Assembly: GCA_032622095.1 (NCBI GenBank)
Contig: CP136062.1
Span: forward strand, 14,785,710-14,849,709
DNA from: Siphonodentalium dalli
Taxonomy: Eukaryota; Mollusca; Scaphopoda; Gadilida; Siphonodentaliidae
Reading direction: 5' to 3'
Length of the DNA: 64,000 nucleotides
Shown here: piece by piece, positions 35,324 through 45,790 of the stretch
Layout of the letters: each line of letters begins with the position of its first letter
Position numbering within the stretch: position 1 is the stretch's first letter
Program-made: the position numbers and the translations under genes
The notes under the pieces: generated by a model
Seen by the model: only the letters and a program-made list of their open reading frames with translations
The model's database searches: none
Told to the model about the DNA's origin: nothing

Positions 35324-35826
35324 ACACTTGTAACCCTTCGAGTAATATTAGCTCAAGTGAATCACAGGATAGCATTAACAGTGTGACTGTGGTTCTCTCA
35401 CCTAGCATGCTGAGCTCATCTAACCGCACCGGGACAGGCGCTCATTCTGGTCCTGCGGCCGAACAAAGTGACGACAAGCGCCCAGTCCATAACTGTGATG
35501 ATGCTGGTTTCACTGGAGTGCCTCGTAGAAGGAGAACACAAAAACATTTTCTTGGTCGCATTGGACCACATACTAACGCTGACAACATCGCCGATTTTCT
35601 CATTAATAGAGGACTTAATCCAATTTTCATCAAAATGATGAAAAGCAGTATCAAAGGAACTCAGTCTGCGCAACTGGTCCTGCCAGCGGACGAAAGTGGT
35701 CTTCTTAGCGAACGTAAATTTCTGCCTCGAGGAGTAGTGTGTCGCCCGTGGAGTTCAGACCCCCCTCGTCACACAACGCCAGACAATGGTCAAAATTCTG
35801 ATTCAGACTTTAACCACCAACGATAA
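35257..35826 (+). CDS. LINE ORF1, 5'-truncated, fused to minisatellite frame
   Basis: The open frame starts in the minisatellite (MRQVEDEGGWRYGREF) and crosses into the LINE at 35324 without a break. Residues about 85-165 (RRRRTQKHFLGRIGP, NADNIADFLINRGLNPIF, GTQSAQLVLPAD, LPRGVVCRPW) resemble the C-terminal domain of ORF1 proteins in invertebrate LINEs, which bind element RNA. A polar Ser/Asn-rich stretch precedes it. The first ~22 residues are an accident of the insertion site. It ends 44 bp before the ORF2 ATG. Confidence 0.7.
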   Translation: MRQVEDEGGWRYGREFRARVRQDTCNPSSNISSSESQDSINSVTVVLSPSMLSSSNRTGTGAHSGPAAEQSDDKRPVHNCDDAGFTGVPRRRRTQKHFLGRIGPHTNADNIADFLINRGLNPIFIKMMKSSIKGTQSAQLVLPADESGLLSERKFLPRGVVCRPWSSDPPRHTTPDNGQNSDSDFNHQR

Positions 35827-35870
35827 TACAGTCTTCCATAGTGTGACATGTGCTACAATTATCTTCGACT

Positions 35871-37703
35871 ATGAACTTACAACTTATTACATGGAATGCC
35901 ACTGGGGCAAAATCGTCTTCCCTTTATCTCGGTGAACTGCTCAAATCTAATTGTTATGATGTACTCGGCCTATCAGAACATTGGCTGGACGAACAATCTC
36001 TGTCGTTCTTAGACTCTCTTACAAACAATTACGTGTCAATCGCGAAACCCGGGAGAAAAATAACTACTTCTTCAGGAGTGTCTTTTACCCGCGACGGAGT
36101 TGCCTTCCTAATCAGTCGAAAACTCGCAGGTTCGTGTTCCGTGCTGGAAACGGATAATGCAAGAACTATCGCTGTGCAGCTAAAAATTGGAGACACATAT
36201 CTCATTCTAATACAGGCTTACCTACCCAGCACAAACCACGGAGATGATTACTTTGGCGAATGTCTGACTTCGCTGGATAACTGTATCGCTAAATTCTCCG
36301 AGTTCGGTCACGTGATAGTGATGGGAGATTTGAATGTCCATTTAAGCGATTCCCGTCGACTAACATGCCCACAGAGACATGCTGACCGTGTTGTATTATT
36401 CACTAATTTCCTGGACGACCTGAATTACGTCTCTCTGTGTGCATCTTCCAGATTGACCAGAGACAAACCAACGTTCATTCCATTCGCTACTGTGGCCAAT
36501 CCAACGGTTATTGACCACATACTTGTGCCTTCAATTATTTCTGACATGTTCGCATCGTGCACAGTCTTCGACGACGACGCTTCAAATACATCATGTCATG
36601 TGCCAGTCGCTTATTCGTGCACCATTCCTAACTCAAGTGGTTCACTCGGAAACCCAAAGCCACTGAATAAGCCAGTATTTAACTGGAAAGCACTTGATGA
36701 ATCTATGTACAATTCTCACCTAGACGCTTGTTGTGGCGATTTTGAATTTCTTCAGACCATACGCATGTGCAAAACTTTGATCGATCTCACATATGACCGC
36801 ATTGTGTTAGCATTACTAAAGGCATCCGAATTTGCCGCAGGATTTCGCAAACTTCATTCTAAACTAAAGCCTTATTGGAACCCTTCCCTGACAGTTATAC
36901 ACAATGACGTGAAGTCAAAGAGAATCTCATGGATTAAGGCTGGTAAAAATCACTCAGAAATATCACCTACCTATATAGCCTACAAGCAATCAAAGCGTCT
37001 GCTGCGAAGAGGAATACGGTTAGCAGCCGAACAACACCAACAACATATATATGATGAACTTGAGCGATTCGCCACATGCGATCAAACTGCTTTCTGGAAA
37101 CTCTTGAACCAATCCAACAAGGAATCGTCACCTCTAAGCTCAGCAATGAAATTCCATGATACTATTGTGCGCGATCCTTGTAATATAGTATCTGGATGGA
37201 GAGACTATTTTGAAAACCTGTATTCTCGCAGTGAGCACGTTGACACCAAATTCGAAACAGAAGTCGAGAGAACTGTCGAAGTACTGCTTTCAAACACCAG
37301 TGACAACCACCACGTGCCACCTGAACCTATTTCTATGACCGAGATACGAGCAGCTGTTCGTTCACTTAAAAGGGGTAAAGCGGGCGGAGCAGACGGGATA
37401 GTGAACGAGCACCTCATATTCTGCAATAAATCTTTCCTGCGAATTCTCTGCTTCTTCTACAATAGCATGTTCGATATGACATATATCCCACATAAACTCA
37501 AACTCGGTCTCATCATTCCAATCTACAAAGGAGAACCCAAACCGAAAGAGCAACCCGATAGCTACCGTGCAATAACATTACTATCCGTGATATATAAAGT
37601 TTATGAGAGCGTCCTCCTAAACAGAATAATCAACTCACCATTTATTTCTGGATTCCACATTCGCTACAGAATGGATTCCAGAAAGGAATCAGCTGTGAGA
37701 TGA
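35871..37703 (+). CDS. LINE ORF2, N-terminal part: APE endonuclease and RT fingers
   Basis: ATG 35871. The AP-endonuclease-like domain has its signature residues in order: TWNATGAK (Asn), LSEHWLD (Glu), IVMGDLNVHL (Asp, Asn) and IDHILVP (Asp-His). It nicks target DNA to prime reverse transcription. A basic linker follows. The reverse transcriptase begins with LKRGKAGGADGI, IIPIYKG and DSYRAITLLSVIYKVYE. The frame then departs from the LINE pattern after NRIINSPF and stops at 37703. The continuation lies in the next frame (37700-39349), so a single-base indel near 37640-37660 has disabled an otherwise full-length ORF2. Confidence 0.9.
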   Translation: MNLQLITWNATGAKSSSLYLGELLKSNCYDVLGLSEHWLDEQSLSFLDSLTNNYVSIAKPGRKITTSSGVSFTRDGVAFLISRKLAGSCSVLETDNARTIAVQLKIGDTYLILIQAYLPSTNHGDDYFGECLTSLDNCIAKFSEFGHVIVMGDLNVHLSDSRRLTCPQRHADRVVLFTNFLDDLNYVSLCASSRLTRDKPTFIPFATVANPTVIDHILVPSIISDMFASCTVFDDDASNTSCHVPVAYSCTIPNSSGSLGNPKPLNKPVFNWKALDESMYNSHLDACCGDFEFLQTIRMCKTLIDLTYDRIVLALLKASEFAAGFRKLHSKLKPYWNPSLTVIHNDVKSKRISWIKAGKNHSEISPTYIAYKQSKRLLRRGIRLAAEQHQQHIYDELERFATCDQTAFWKLLNQSNKESSPLSSAMKFHDTIVRDPCNIVSGWRDYFENLYSRSEHVDTKFETEVERTVEVLLSNTSDNHHVPPEPISMTEIRAAVRSLKRGKAGGADGIVNEHLIFCNKSFLRILCFFYNSMFDMTYIPHKLKLGLIIPIYKGEPKPKEQPDSYRAITLLSVIYKVYESVLLNRIINSPFISGFHIRYRMDSRKESAVR

Positions 37704-39349
37704 CTTCCTTTATACTACAGGAAGCTGTTGCACACGCTAAAGATAATAGTTCTCGCGCATATGTATGCTTCTTAGACTCACAGAAAGCCTTTGACAAGGT
37801 GTGGCACTCTGGACTTTTACTGAAACTGCATAACCTTGAGATCGAAGACAAAATGCTTCGGATAATACACAGCATGCATACTGATTGCAACAGTCGTGTT
37901 ATATCTAACGGATTCATTTCGGTACCACTGAAGATATGCCAAGGAACGCGACAAGGAGCCGTGTGCTCGCCGTTTTTCTATTTAGTGTATATAAATGACC
38001 TAATCAAAGACCTCTCATTCACAACCGATGGCTTAAAAATGCATGGAATTTCTTGTGCTGCTCCCACAACCGCTGATGATATAGCGTTACTATCATTAAC
38101 AAAGAGTGGGTTGGACTCAATGATGTCTAAATGCTTTGAATACAGCGCAAAGTGGAGATTCACGTTCTCTTCTACAAAGAGCCAAACCGTTGTATTCAAC
38201 GAATCCACTCAGAAACACGACCGTTCTAATAGAGTGTGGTCTCTCGGTGGGACGATTATCCACGAGGGCATAGAATGCACCCACCTCGGTATCCTGCAAA
38301 CCAAATTCAAAACGGCGACAAAACGAGCAGAACTTATGTCACAAAAAATGCGTCGGTCATATTTTTCCTTATCAGGGAAGCAGAAATTACAGGCTAGCAC
38401 ACCCACAACGATGATTAAGCTCTTCAAATCAATTGTGCTACCAAGAGCTCTATATGGTGCGGAACTTTTCCCACTTGTCAATCAGTCCGCCATACAAACT
38501 ATTGAGAAGTCTTTCCGTTCGTGTATAAAGAACTGTCAGTCTTTACCAACTCGAACAAGATCATATGTTTCTCTAGGTCTTCTCGGCATTATGCCTGTGT
38601 CAAGAGAACTACACGTGAAAAAACTTTTATTCGTTGAGAAGCTTGTTCATCTTCCACAGGGCCATCAGATTCCACTGCAACTATTTTTGCTAAAATTGCA
38701 CCAATATGTCTTCTTCAATCGACAATCTTCTGGGTTCGTCGCAGATATCATGCCCTTGCTCCGCCAGTACGACCTTCTCAATGTTCTCCTAGAATACATG
38801 GATACTGGTTTCTTCCCAAGTAAAATGGAATGGAAAAAACTTGTGAAATCTTCAGTTGCAACTCACTACAGACTGGAATGGTTAAACTCTGTTTCATCTG
38901 ACACTGATCTCTCTTTATTTCTGAAATGCCACGCCGATCCGCTGTCTTCCTGGCGAATATGGTCTCTGCTTTCGCACAACCGTCACCGATCGAGAGAGCT
39001 GCGTCATCTGGCACTTCTATTAAATAAAACCACATATCCAAATAGACTGTGTTGTGCTCAGTGCGGTTTATTTTACGACAATGAGATTACCCACGCGCTA
39101 TTCTCCTGCAAAGCAAGTATTGTGATACATCTACGTGATATCTTTTTGGAGAGAATTATTGACGTTTTCGGGATCCGGGCTTTCGATCGCCTGCAATCCC
39201 TGTCATGTCTGAACCTAACGGCGCTACTTCTAGGAAGTACTACCCTGTGTGAATGGATAGATGTATGTTGTAACTCCGGGGAACTGATCGTAGACGCCGC
39301 TGTGTTCCTTCTGCACGCGTGCAACGTTATGCAGGGCATTCGTTCCTAA
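37700..39349 (+). CDS. LINE ORF2, C-terminal part: RT palm, thumb and Cys motif
   Basis: It is in frame with LQNGFQKGISCEM just upstream of ATG 37700. It contains YVCFLDSQKAFDKVW (first catalytic Asp), CQGTRQGAVCSPFFYLVYIN and PTTADDIALL, where the usual Tyr/Phe before ADD is Thr. The thumb follows, with the LPRALYGAELFPLVN region. Near the end CCAQCGLF and THALFSC form a CCHC-like cluster usual at LINE C-termini. No RNase H domain is seen. The function would be target-primed reverse transcription of the element RNA. The frame shift upstream probably prevents full-length protein. Confidence 0.9.
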   Translation: MTSFILQEAVAHAKDNSSRAYVCFLDSQKAFDKVWHSGLLLKLHNLEIEDKMLRIIHSMHTDCNSRVISNGFISVPLKICQGTRQGAVCSPFFYLVYINDLIKDLSFTTDGLKMHGISCAAPTTADDIALLSLTKSGLDSMMSKCFEYSAKWRFTFSSTKSQTVVFNESTQKHDRSNRVWSLGGTIIHEGIECTHLGILQTKFKTATKRAELMSQKMRRSYFSLSGKQKLQASTPTTMIKLFKSIVLPRALYGAELFPLVNQSAIQTIEKSFRSCIKNCQSLPTRTRSYVSLGLLGIMPVSRELHVKKLLFVEKLVHLPQGHQIPLQLFLLKLHQYVFFNRQSSGFVADIMPLLRQYDLLNVLLEYMDTGFFPSKMEWKKLVKSSVATHYRLEWLNSVSSDTDLSLFLKCHADPLSSWRIWSLLSHNRHRSRELRHLALLLNKTTYPNRLCCAQCGLFYDNEITHALFSCKASIVIHLRDIFLERIIDVFGIRAFDRLQSLSCLNLTALLLGSTTLCEWIDVCCNSGELIVDAAVFLLHACNVMQGIRS

Positions 39350-39478
39350 TGCAGTGCGTTCTTTCGCACGTGTTCCGCTTGACTTTGTTATGTATCCTTG
39401 TGCATATATTATATTTTCTATACGTGTACAGTGTATATAAGCTGACTCTCCACAGAGGAGGTATTAAAGATATATCAA

Positions 39479-40150
39479 TGCAGGGAGCCCCACACATATA
39501 TAGAAGCATATAGAAGAGTGTCGTCTGCTCATGTTTGTCTGGGGCTCTGTATGAGTGAAATTATAAAATTGTTAAAGAATACAAGAACAAATTATTAAAA
39601 TTGTAAAAAATTGTTAGGCCAATGCATTCTCTTATATATGCGAGGCGACCTATGGTCGACTCGCATATAATTATAAGAGAATGCATTGGCACAGGGTAAA
39701 AAAAATCCCGACTTCCGACTGGATTTGATATGGCGGGTCACATATGTAAATCTAGCAGTTCTCTGCTGATAAACTTCTACTAAATGAACTGATTTGAGTT
39801 TGAAACTCAATGGTCTTAATTCTTGCATTTAGTAGCAGTTTTTGGAAGCAGAGAACCGTTTTATTTAAGTTTGAAACTCTCTTTGAGTAACTGTTTCATT
39901 TAGTAGTAGCTCGGAAGTTAACACTGCTGCTGTTACAAATGAAACTATGTGTTCTAAATTCGGATGCGCATATCACCTAAAATACGAGAAACAAAGCAAT
40001 TTTGATCCCGTTCCTTGCCACATATGATTGATTTAATTTGATTATGAGTAGGGTGGCGATATGGGAGGGAGTTCAGGGCCCGAGTGAGGCAGGTTGAAGA
40101 TGAAGGCGGGTGGCGATATGGGAGGGAGTTCAGGGCCCGAGTGAGGCAGG
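39479..40150 (+). repeat. 672-bp direct repeat right of the LINE
   Basis: Partner of 34652-35323. It runs directly into the expanded 57-bp minisatellite. It includes palindrome copy 7 (39618-39690) with the same 4-bp insertion as copy 6. Confidence 0.95.
39618..39690 (+). repeat. 69-bp near-palindrome, copy 7
   Basis: Duplicate of copy 6 through the 672-bp repeat. Confidence 0.95.
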
Positions 40151-41932
40151 TTGAAGACGAAGGCGGGTGGCGATATGGGAGGGAGTTCAGGGCCCGAGTG
40201 AGGCAGGTTGAAGACGAAGGCGGGTGGCGATATGGGAGGGAGTTCAGGGCCCGAGTGAGGCAGGTTGAAGATGAAGGCGGGTGGCGATATGGGAGGGAGC
40301 TCAGGGCCCGAGTGAGGCAGGTTGAAGATGAAGGCGGGTGGCGATATGGGAGGGAGTTCGGGGCCCGAGTGAGGCAGGTTGAAGATGAAGGCGGGTGGCG
40401 ATATGGGAGGGAGTTCAGGGCCCGAGTGAGGCAGGTTGAAGATGAAGGCGGGTGGCGACATGGGAGGGAGGTCAGGGCCCGAGTGAGGCAGGTTGAAGAT
40501 GAAGGCGGTGGCGATATGGGAGGGAGTTCAGGGCCCGAGTGAGGCAGGTTGAAGATGAAGGCGGTGGCGATATGGGAGGGAGTTCAGGGCCCGAGTGAGG
40601 CAGGTTGAAGATGAAGGCGGGTGGCGATATGGGAGGGAGTTCAGGGCCCGAGTGAGGCAGGTTGAAGATGAAGACGGGTGGCGATATGGGAGGGAGTTCA
40701 GGGCCCGAGTGAGGCAGGTTGAAGATGAAGGCGGGTGGCGATATGGGAGGGAGTTCAGGGCCCGAGTGAGGCAGGTTGAAGATGAAGGCGGGTGGCGATA
40801 TGGGAGGGAGTTCAGGGCCCGAGTGAGGCAGGTTGAAGATGAAGGCGGGTGGCGATATGGGAGGGAGTTCAGGGCCCGAGTGAGGCAGGTTGAAGATGAA
40901 GGCGGGTGGCGATATGGGAGGGAGTTCAGGGCCCGAGTGAGGCAGGTTGAAGATGAAGGCGGGTGGCGATATGGGAGGGAGTTCAGGGCCCGAGTGAGGC
41001 AGGTTGAAGATGAAGGCGGGTGGCGATATGGGAGGGAGTTCAGGGCCCGAGTGAGGCAGGTTGAAGATGAAGGCGGTGGCGATATGGGAGGGAGTTCAGG
41101 GCCCGAGTGAGGCAGGTTGAAGATGAAGGCGGTGGCGATATGGGAGGGAGTTCAGGGCCCGAGTGAGGCAGGTTGAAGATGAAGGCGGGTGGGGATATGG
41201 GAGGGAGTTCAGGGCCCGAGTGAGGCAGGTTGAAGATGAAGGCGGGTGGCGATATGGGAGGGAGTTCAGGGCCCGAGTGAGGCAGGTTGAAGATGAAGGC
41301 GGGTGGCGATATGGGAGGGAGTTCAGGGCCCGAGTGAGGCAGGTTGAAGATGAAGGCGGTGGCGATATGGGAGGGAGTTCAGGGCCCGAGTGAGGCAGGT
41401 TGAAGATGAAGGCGGGTGGCGATATGGGAGGGAGTTCAGGGCCCGAGTGTGGCAGGTTGAAGATGAAGGCGGGTGGCGATATGGGAGGGAGTTCAGGGCC
41501 CGAGTGAGGCAGGTTGAAGATGAAGGCGGTGGCGATATGGGAGGGAGTTCAGGGCCCGAGTGAGGCAGGTTGAAGATGAAGGCGGTGGCGATATGGGAGG
41601 GAGTTCAGGGCCCGAGTGAGGCAGGTTGAAGATGAAGGCGGGTGGCGATATGGGAGGGAGTTCAGGGCCCGAGTGAGGCAGGTTGAAGATGAAGGCGGGT
41701 GGCGATATGGGAGGGAGTTCAGGGCCCGAGTGAGGCAGGTTGAAGATGAAGGCGGGTGGCGATATGGGAGGGAGTTCAGGGCCCGAGTGAGGCAGGTTGA
41801 AGATGAAGGCGGGTGGCGATATGGGAGGGAGTTCAGGGCCCGAGTGAGGCAGGTTAAAGATGAAGGCGGGTGGCGATATGGGAGGGAGTTCAGGGCCCGA
41901 GTGAGGCAGGTTGAAGATGAAGGCGGTGGCGA
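40051..41932 (+). repeat. 57-bp minisatellite, ~33 units
   Basis: The unit starts GTGAGGCAGGTTGAAGATGA and ends AGTTCAGGGCCCGA. It is 19 codons long and open in plus frame 1 (VRQVEDEGGWRYGREFRAR) and in minus frames. Several 56-bp units (GGCGGTGGCG) lose a base and break the plus frame at about 40508, 40562, 41074, 41128, 41360, 41530, 41584 and 41925, so it is not a maintained coding repeat. GC-rich in an AT-rich setting. Confidence 0.97.
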
Positions 41933-42959
41933 CAACACAGCGAGCAAATAGTGGATAACTATTTCAATAACGGGGAGGGAATTGTTTTGTTGTATAAAAC
42001 AAATTGATTTTGGAAATTAACTGTCATTAGATTACAAAATATCATCCATCACTTTATGACCATTGTCTGATCAACCGACCGCATGGCTATCGTGGCTTGT
42101 GCAGGTCTAAAACAAATACTTCTAATTTTTACTGAAAATGAAACCTTCTTGCCAAGTAGTTTTAATTGATGGGAATCATCGCATTCAGCGAAAACGGCAG
42201 TGCGCCTGTCCAAAAATCTCATTTTAAAGGCCCACTTAATTTTTGACCCCCCCCCCCCCCCCGATCACATTATATAAATATGCCATATTGATATACCATT
42301 TGAAAGAGGAAGCTAATAAACTACGAACATGTAGTTTTCGTTGAGATATCGACGTCTGTTCCGCGTTAAAGTTTCTGCACAAAGTCGATTATTTTCAATT
42401 TCATTGCAAATAAACATTCTGGGAGCCATAACGGAGAAAATGATTTCATGATTTCAGCTATTTTCTATTACTCTATATGGGCACCTGTGGCACAGACGTT
42501 CCAAATGGTGATGAATTATAGTATTTTCATCATATTTCATGGCATAGATTTTTATTAAAACCGTATACCAAGGCACTATATAAAAAGAATAATCGGTGAC
42601 TCGAAAATTATGTTGGCTTTAAACTTTTATTCAGGCAACCAGTGTTTCAAAATCAAAACCTTTGGCTGTCAGTTTCGTCTGATATGCACGCGCCATGTGG
42701 GTCCATCACTCAGAACATTAATTTTGTGCAAAATAATTCTATTTCTTTGAATGAATTTCGAAACGTCGATCAATTGAACCGTGTAATCAAATATATACTA
42801 ATTCACGATTATCGTGTATATTGGAGATATACTATGCATCACATTGTGTTCTATGCAGTTTATTGTGAACGTGCATGGGTGTTCCAATCGGCGTAACTAG
42901 ATTTAAAAAAACAGGTTTCTTATATAGCGCCAAATCCCATTTGGCTCAAGGGGCTTTAA
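41933..42959. other. Spacer with a C homopolymer
   Basis: No gene recognised. A run of about 16 C at 42247-42262 follows TTTTTGA and may be an unreliable length. The ORF at 42642-42896 has no motif. Confidence 0.4.
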
Positions 42960-43070
42960 TGTCGTTGTGTGGAATTTATGTTACATTTATTATAAAAAAA
43001 AAACATTAACCTATATTTGATAGCCGGAAATGTTCAACAGATGCTGTTTCGAGACATGAAATTACATGTG
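42960..43070. repeat. Empty-site paralogue of a family 1 insertion
   Basis: GTCGTTGTGTGGAATTTATG, an A-run, ACATTAACCTATAT and TTCAACAGATGCT. The same sequence at 43620-43672 plus 44089-44140 is split at the TTAA by the family 1 MITE. Here the TTAA (43006-43009) is unoccupied. Confidence 0.9.
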
Positions 43071-43668
43071 CCAAAGAGGAAATGGTGCTTGAATGTTTCG
43101 ATTAACATCTATCAATGACTCTAATGTGTGTAAACCAATAGAAAAATTCGGCTTTCAGTGATTGTGTCTGCGGTTGATTGTAACTCTGCATGACGTCACA
43201 TATTACGTGATTCTACCCTCAGTTGTTTATAAGCGATTGATATTTGAATGAGGTGGATATTGCGAGTACGACTTCCTGTATTTGTAAATATACGCGGGGT
43301 ATAGTTCTATTTTAAAAATATTTTGTTCCAAATATATGTTTCTGCATGGATGGATTGTTGATCAAAACCCTATAAACATGGCCATTGTATATATCCGAAA
43401 AGTGGTTATATATGTAGGCAAATATTTGACTCTTGGAATCCACATACTTGGCGCTAAATATCGGTTGGAATTTTGGAACTAATACGCCTCGTTACTATTA
43501 TATTATTATTTCAGTCTGAAATTTCGAAATACTGAATAATCTTGTTTCAGGCAATTATGTGAGTATTTTACCAGGCAATCGGGACCACCTCTGCTTTGCT
43601 AATAAACCATATACATTAAATGGTCGTTGTGTGGAATTTATGTTGCATATATTATATTAAAAAAAACA
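43071..43668. other. AT-rich spacer, nothing recognised
   Basis: It lies between the empty site and the occupied site of the small duplication. No open frame with a recognisable motif. Confidence 0.35.
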
Positions 43669-44092
43669 TTAAAGATGCATGATCAGAATTAATGCTCCCA
43701 AATTACTATTTCTTTGGCTTCGGGGTAAAACATATTTGATTCGAGTCGAGGAACCCACCAATCGAAGCTCAGAGTGATCAGATATCGATTTTTGAAATTT
43801 GTTATTTCTCGATATGTGCATGCATTTATTTGTGGCCTAGAACAAAAGTCATCAAACCGACGGTCTCGGACACATTTGCGGATGAAGACGGATAACTCTA
43901 AAGTGATAATACAGCCATATTTCGTTGAACAATATGTTTATAAATAACACGTTTTGGGAAATTGTAGTTGACAGTGGTCAGCATTGTTTTGTTGTAATTA
44001 TTTGATTCGGATAACTAAAGCGTATTTTGAATAAATGTTGTTTTTCTAACTTGATGATATGTGGACTGTCTGATCGGATTGAGTACCTTTAA
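43669..44092. mobile_element. TTAA MITE, family 1
   Basis: TTAA at 43669 and 44089. The right end GATTGAGTACCT is intact and the left end has drifted (AGATGCATGATCAG). The insertion point is proven by the empty paralogue at 43006. Confidence 0.95.
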
Positions 44093-44608
44093 CCTATATG
44101 TTGTAGCCTCATATTTTCAACAGATACTATTTGGAGACATGAACATTGGGCTTTAAATGGGGAGGGAGTTATTTGTCTTTTTGACAAAAATCTTGTAATT
44201 AATAGCTAGGTATCCTCGCTACAATCATATATATAGTACTCATATCGAATCATATACAATATGGAAAATCACGTGCTGGATTAAAAGTCACATGTAACTA
44301 TAACCAACATATTGAAAACACTTATAAAGAGCCTTGGTTTTAAGACAACATATTCTGGGTGTGGTATCATGAAGTGATATAAAGGTTGAAATAATTTAAT
44401 AGACAAGTACAAAATTACGTAAGTAAGTTATCAACACAGAGATATATAGTATAGTTTCACAAGTAACTTCAAATTAACATGGCAGGCAATGCTAAATCAG
44501 ACATTAAGTGTGATCCAAGGTTTGCACTTGGCCAGTTGCATATCCAGCCAGTACCGTCTATTAATAGCAGATGATATGCATTCTGTTCTATGAGCTATGT
44601 GATATTTG

Positions 44609-44700
44609 CAGAATGATGTCCCCAGAGGGTTAATTTGGTGATGCTACACAGCATAGCAGGCTAGCTTCACCAAATTCATCCTCTTGTGACCGCATTCTGC
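44609..44700. repeat. Hairpin pair member 1
   Basis: GCAGAATGATGTCCCCAGAG and its inverse (CCTCTTGTGACCGCATTCTGC, 20-bp arms) flank a short loop. A diverged second copy with the same neighbours (TCTGATCCAAGG upstream) is at 45325-45417. Confidence 0.65.
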
Positions 44701-44940
44701 TTAAGCCTCATATTCTAGGAAGTATCTAGTCTCAAATTAACTTTGTTTTTAGTTACTTTCCCTTCTGTTAACCCTTTACCCAACAAAGCGGCCAAAACCG
44801 GCCAAAACCGGCCAAAACCGGCCAAATAAAGCTTCAACAGCCTAAATTATCTTGGGTCTGTCTCAATAAAACCATACAAATATGGATATCATTGGAACCG
44901 GCTCCTTGACCACATTGTGATAGTTACAGTTATGCCCTGT

Positions 44941-45009
44941 GCCAATGCATTCTCTTATATATGCGAGTCGACCATAGGTCGCCTCGCATATATAAGAGAA
45001 TGCTTTGGC
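44941..45009 (-). repeat. 69-bp near-palindrome, copy 8
   Basis: Intact but for one change near the end (TGCTTTGGC). Confidence 0.94.
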
Positions 45010-45088
45010 TAAAAAAAAATCTGTTTTAAACACTTTTTACCATTTTTTCTTACATTTTTTAACAATTTTATAATTTTTAATGTGTTAA

Positions 45089-45157
45089 GCCAATGCATTC
45101 TCTTATATATGCGAGGCGACCTATGGTCGACTCGCATATATAAGAGAATGCATTGGC
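45089..45157 (+). repeat. 69-bp near-palindrome, copy 9
   Basis: Intact copy followed by ACAGGGCCC. Confidence 0.95.
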
Positions 45158-45324
45158 ACAGGGCCCTTCTGTTGGGTAAAGGGTTAAGTTTCTATATCCC
45201 ATAATTTGCAGAAGATAAATTGCATCATCGAGGGGACTAATGAGTGAACATCACCAACTTCAGCTGAGGAACTTCAATCTGATCCAAGGTCTACCATATC
45301 AGTTGAGGTCTAGCAGAATGAGGT

Positions 45325-45417
45325 TCCCAGATGGTTAATTTGGTTATGCTAGCCCGCCGTATGGGATAGAGTCACTAAATTCACCCTCTGGTGTCCTTAT
45401 TCTGCAAATGACAGAAA
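45325..45417. repeat. Hairpin pair member 2
   Basis: GCAGAATGAGGTTCCCAGAT and inverse arm (CTGGTGTCCTTATTCTGC). Diverged copy of 44609-44700, on the other side of the family 3 MITE. Confidence 0.6.
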
Positions 45418-45619
45418 CACCTATTTCAAGGCTTGGGGCTATACCTCTTCAAACAGATGGTTCATGTAACAGTTTTATTCGTAACAAGTCATAATGACAT
45501 GTTTAGTCAAACAATGAAGGAAGTTGTCGTCGTCGTCCTACAATCAGTTTTTTGTGGTACAACTTGACCATACACACCTCTACACCGTGTATTTATTTCT
45601 TAAATAATTCGGATACAAT

Positions 45620-45790
45620 AAATAATGCAAATAATAAATACCAGGTAAATCAGGGTAGATGTAAGCAGATTTATAATAAATACCAGGTAAATCAGGGCAG
45701 ATTTATTGTCTTATAGGATTTCAGTCATTTCAATTATCTTATTATGCCCTATGTGATATGCCCTATGTGATAAGCCCTATGTGATAAGCC
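45620..45790. repeat. Short tandem repeats
   Basis: A ~38-bp unit (ATAATAAATACCAGGTAAAT) occurs twice at about 45628-45710, and CCCTATGTGATA three times at about 45745-45790. Confidence 0.75.

Larger units (their letters stand above)
35324..39478 (+). mobile_element. Young non-LTR retrotransposon (LINE), 4.15 kb
   Basis: The insertion is bounded exactly by the 672-bp direct repeats. It holds the C-terminal part of an ORF1, an ORF2 with endonuclease and reverse transcriptase, and a short 3' UTR (39350-39478) ending TATTAAAGATATATCAA with no poly(A). ORF1 lacks its N-terminus, so the 5' end is probably truncated. The single frameshift and near-perfect flanking repeats mean the insertion is recent. 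Confidence 0.9.
44768..45187. mobile_element. piggyBac-like MITE, family 3
   Basis: TTAA at 44768 and 45184 with CCCTTTACCCAACA inverted ends. The left part carries three AAAACCGGCC repeats. It holds palindrome copies 8 and 9. Confidence 0.93.

Noticed and set aside
34652-40150. LTR retrotransposon with 672-bp LTRs
   Set aside because: No TG...CA ends, primer-binding site, gag, protease, integrase or RNase H. The internal ORF2 is an APE-type LINE, and the repeats contain an unrelated fold-back half and minisatellite units.
40084-41951. Repetitive VRQVEDEGGW proteins
   Set aside because: Both strands are open and several units have one-base deletions that break the frame, as expected for a minisatellite rather than a protein repeat.
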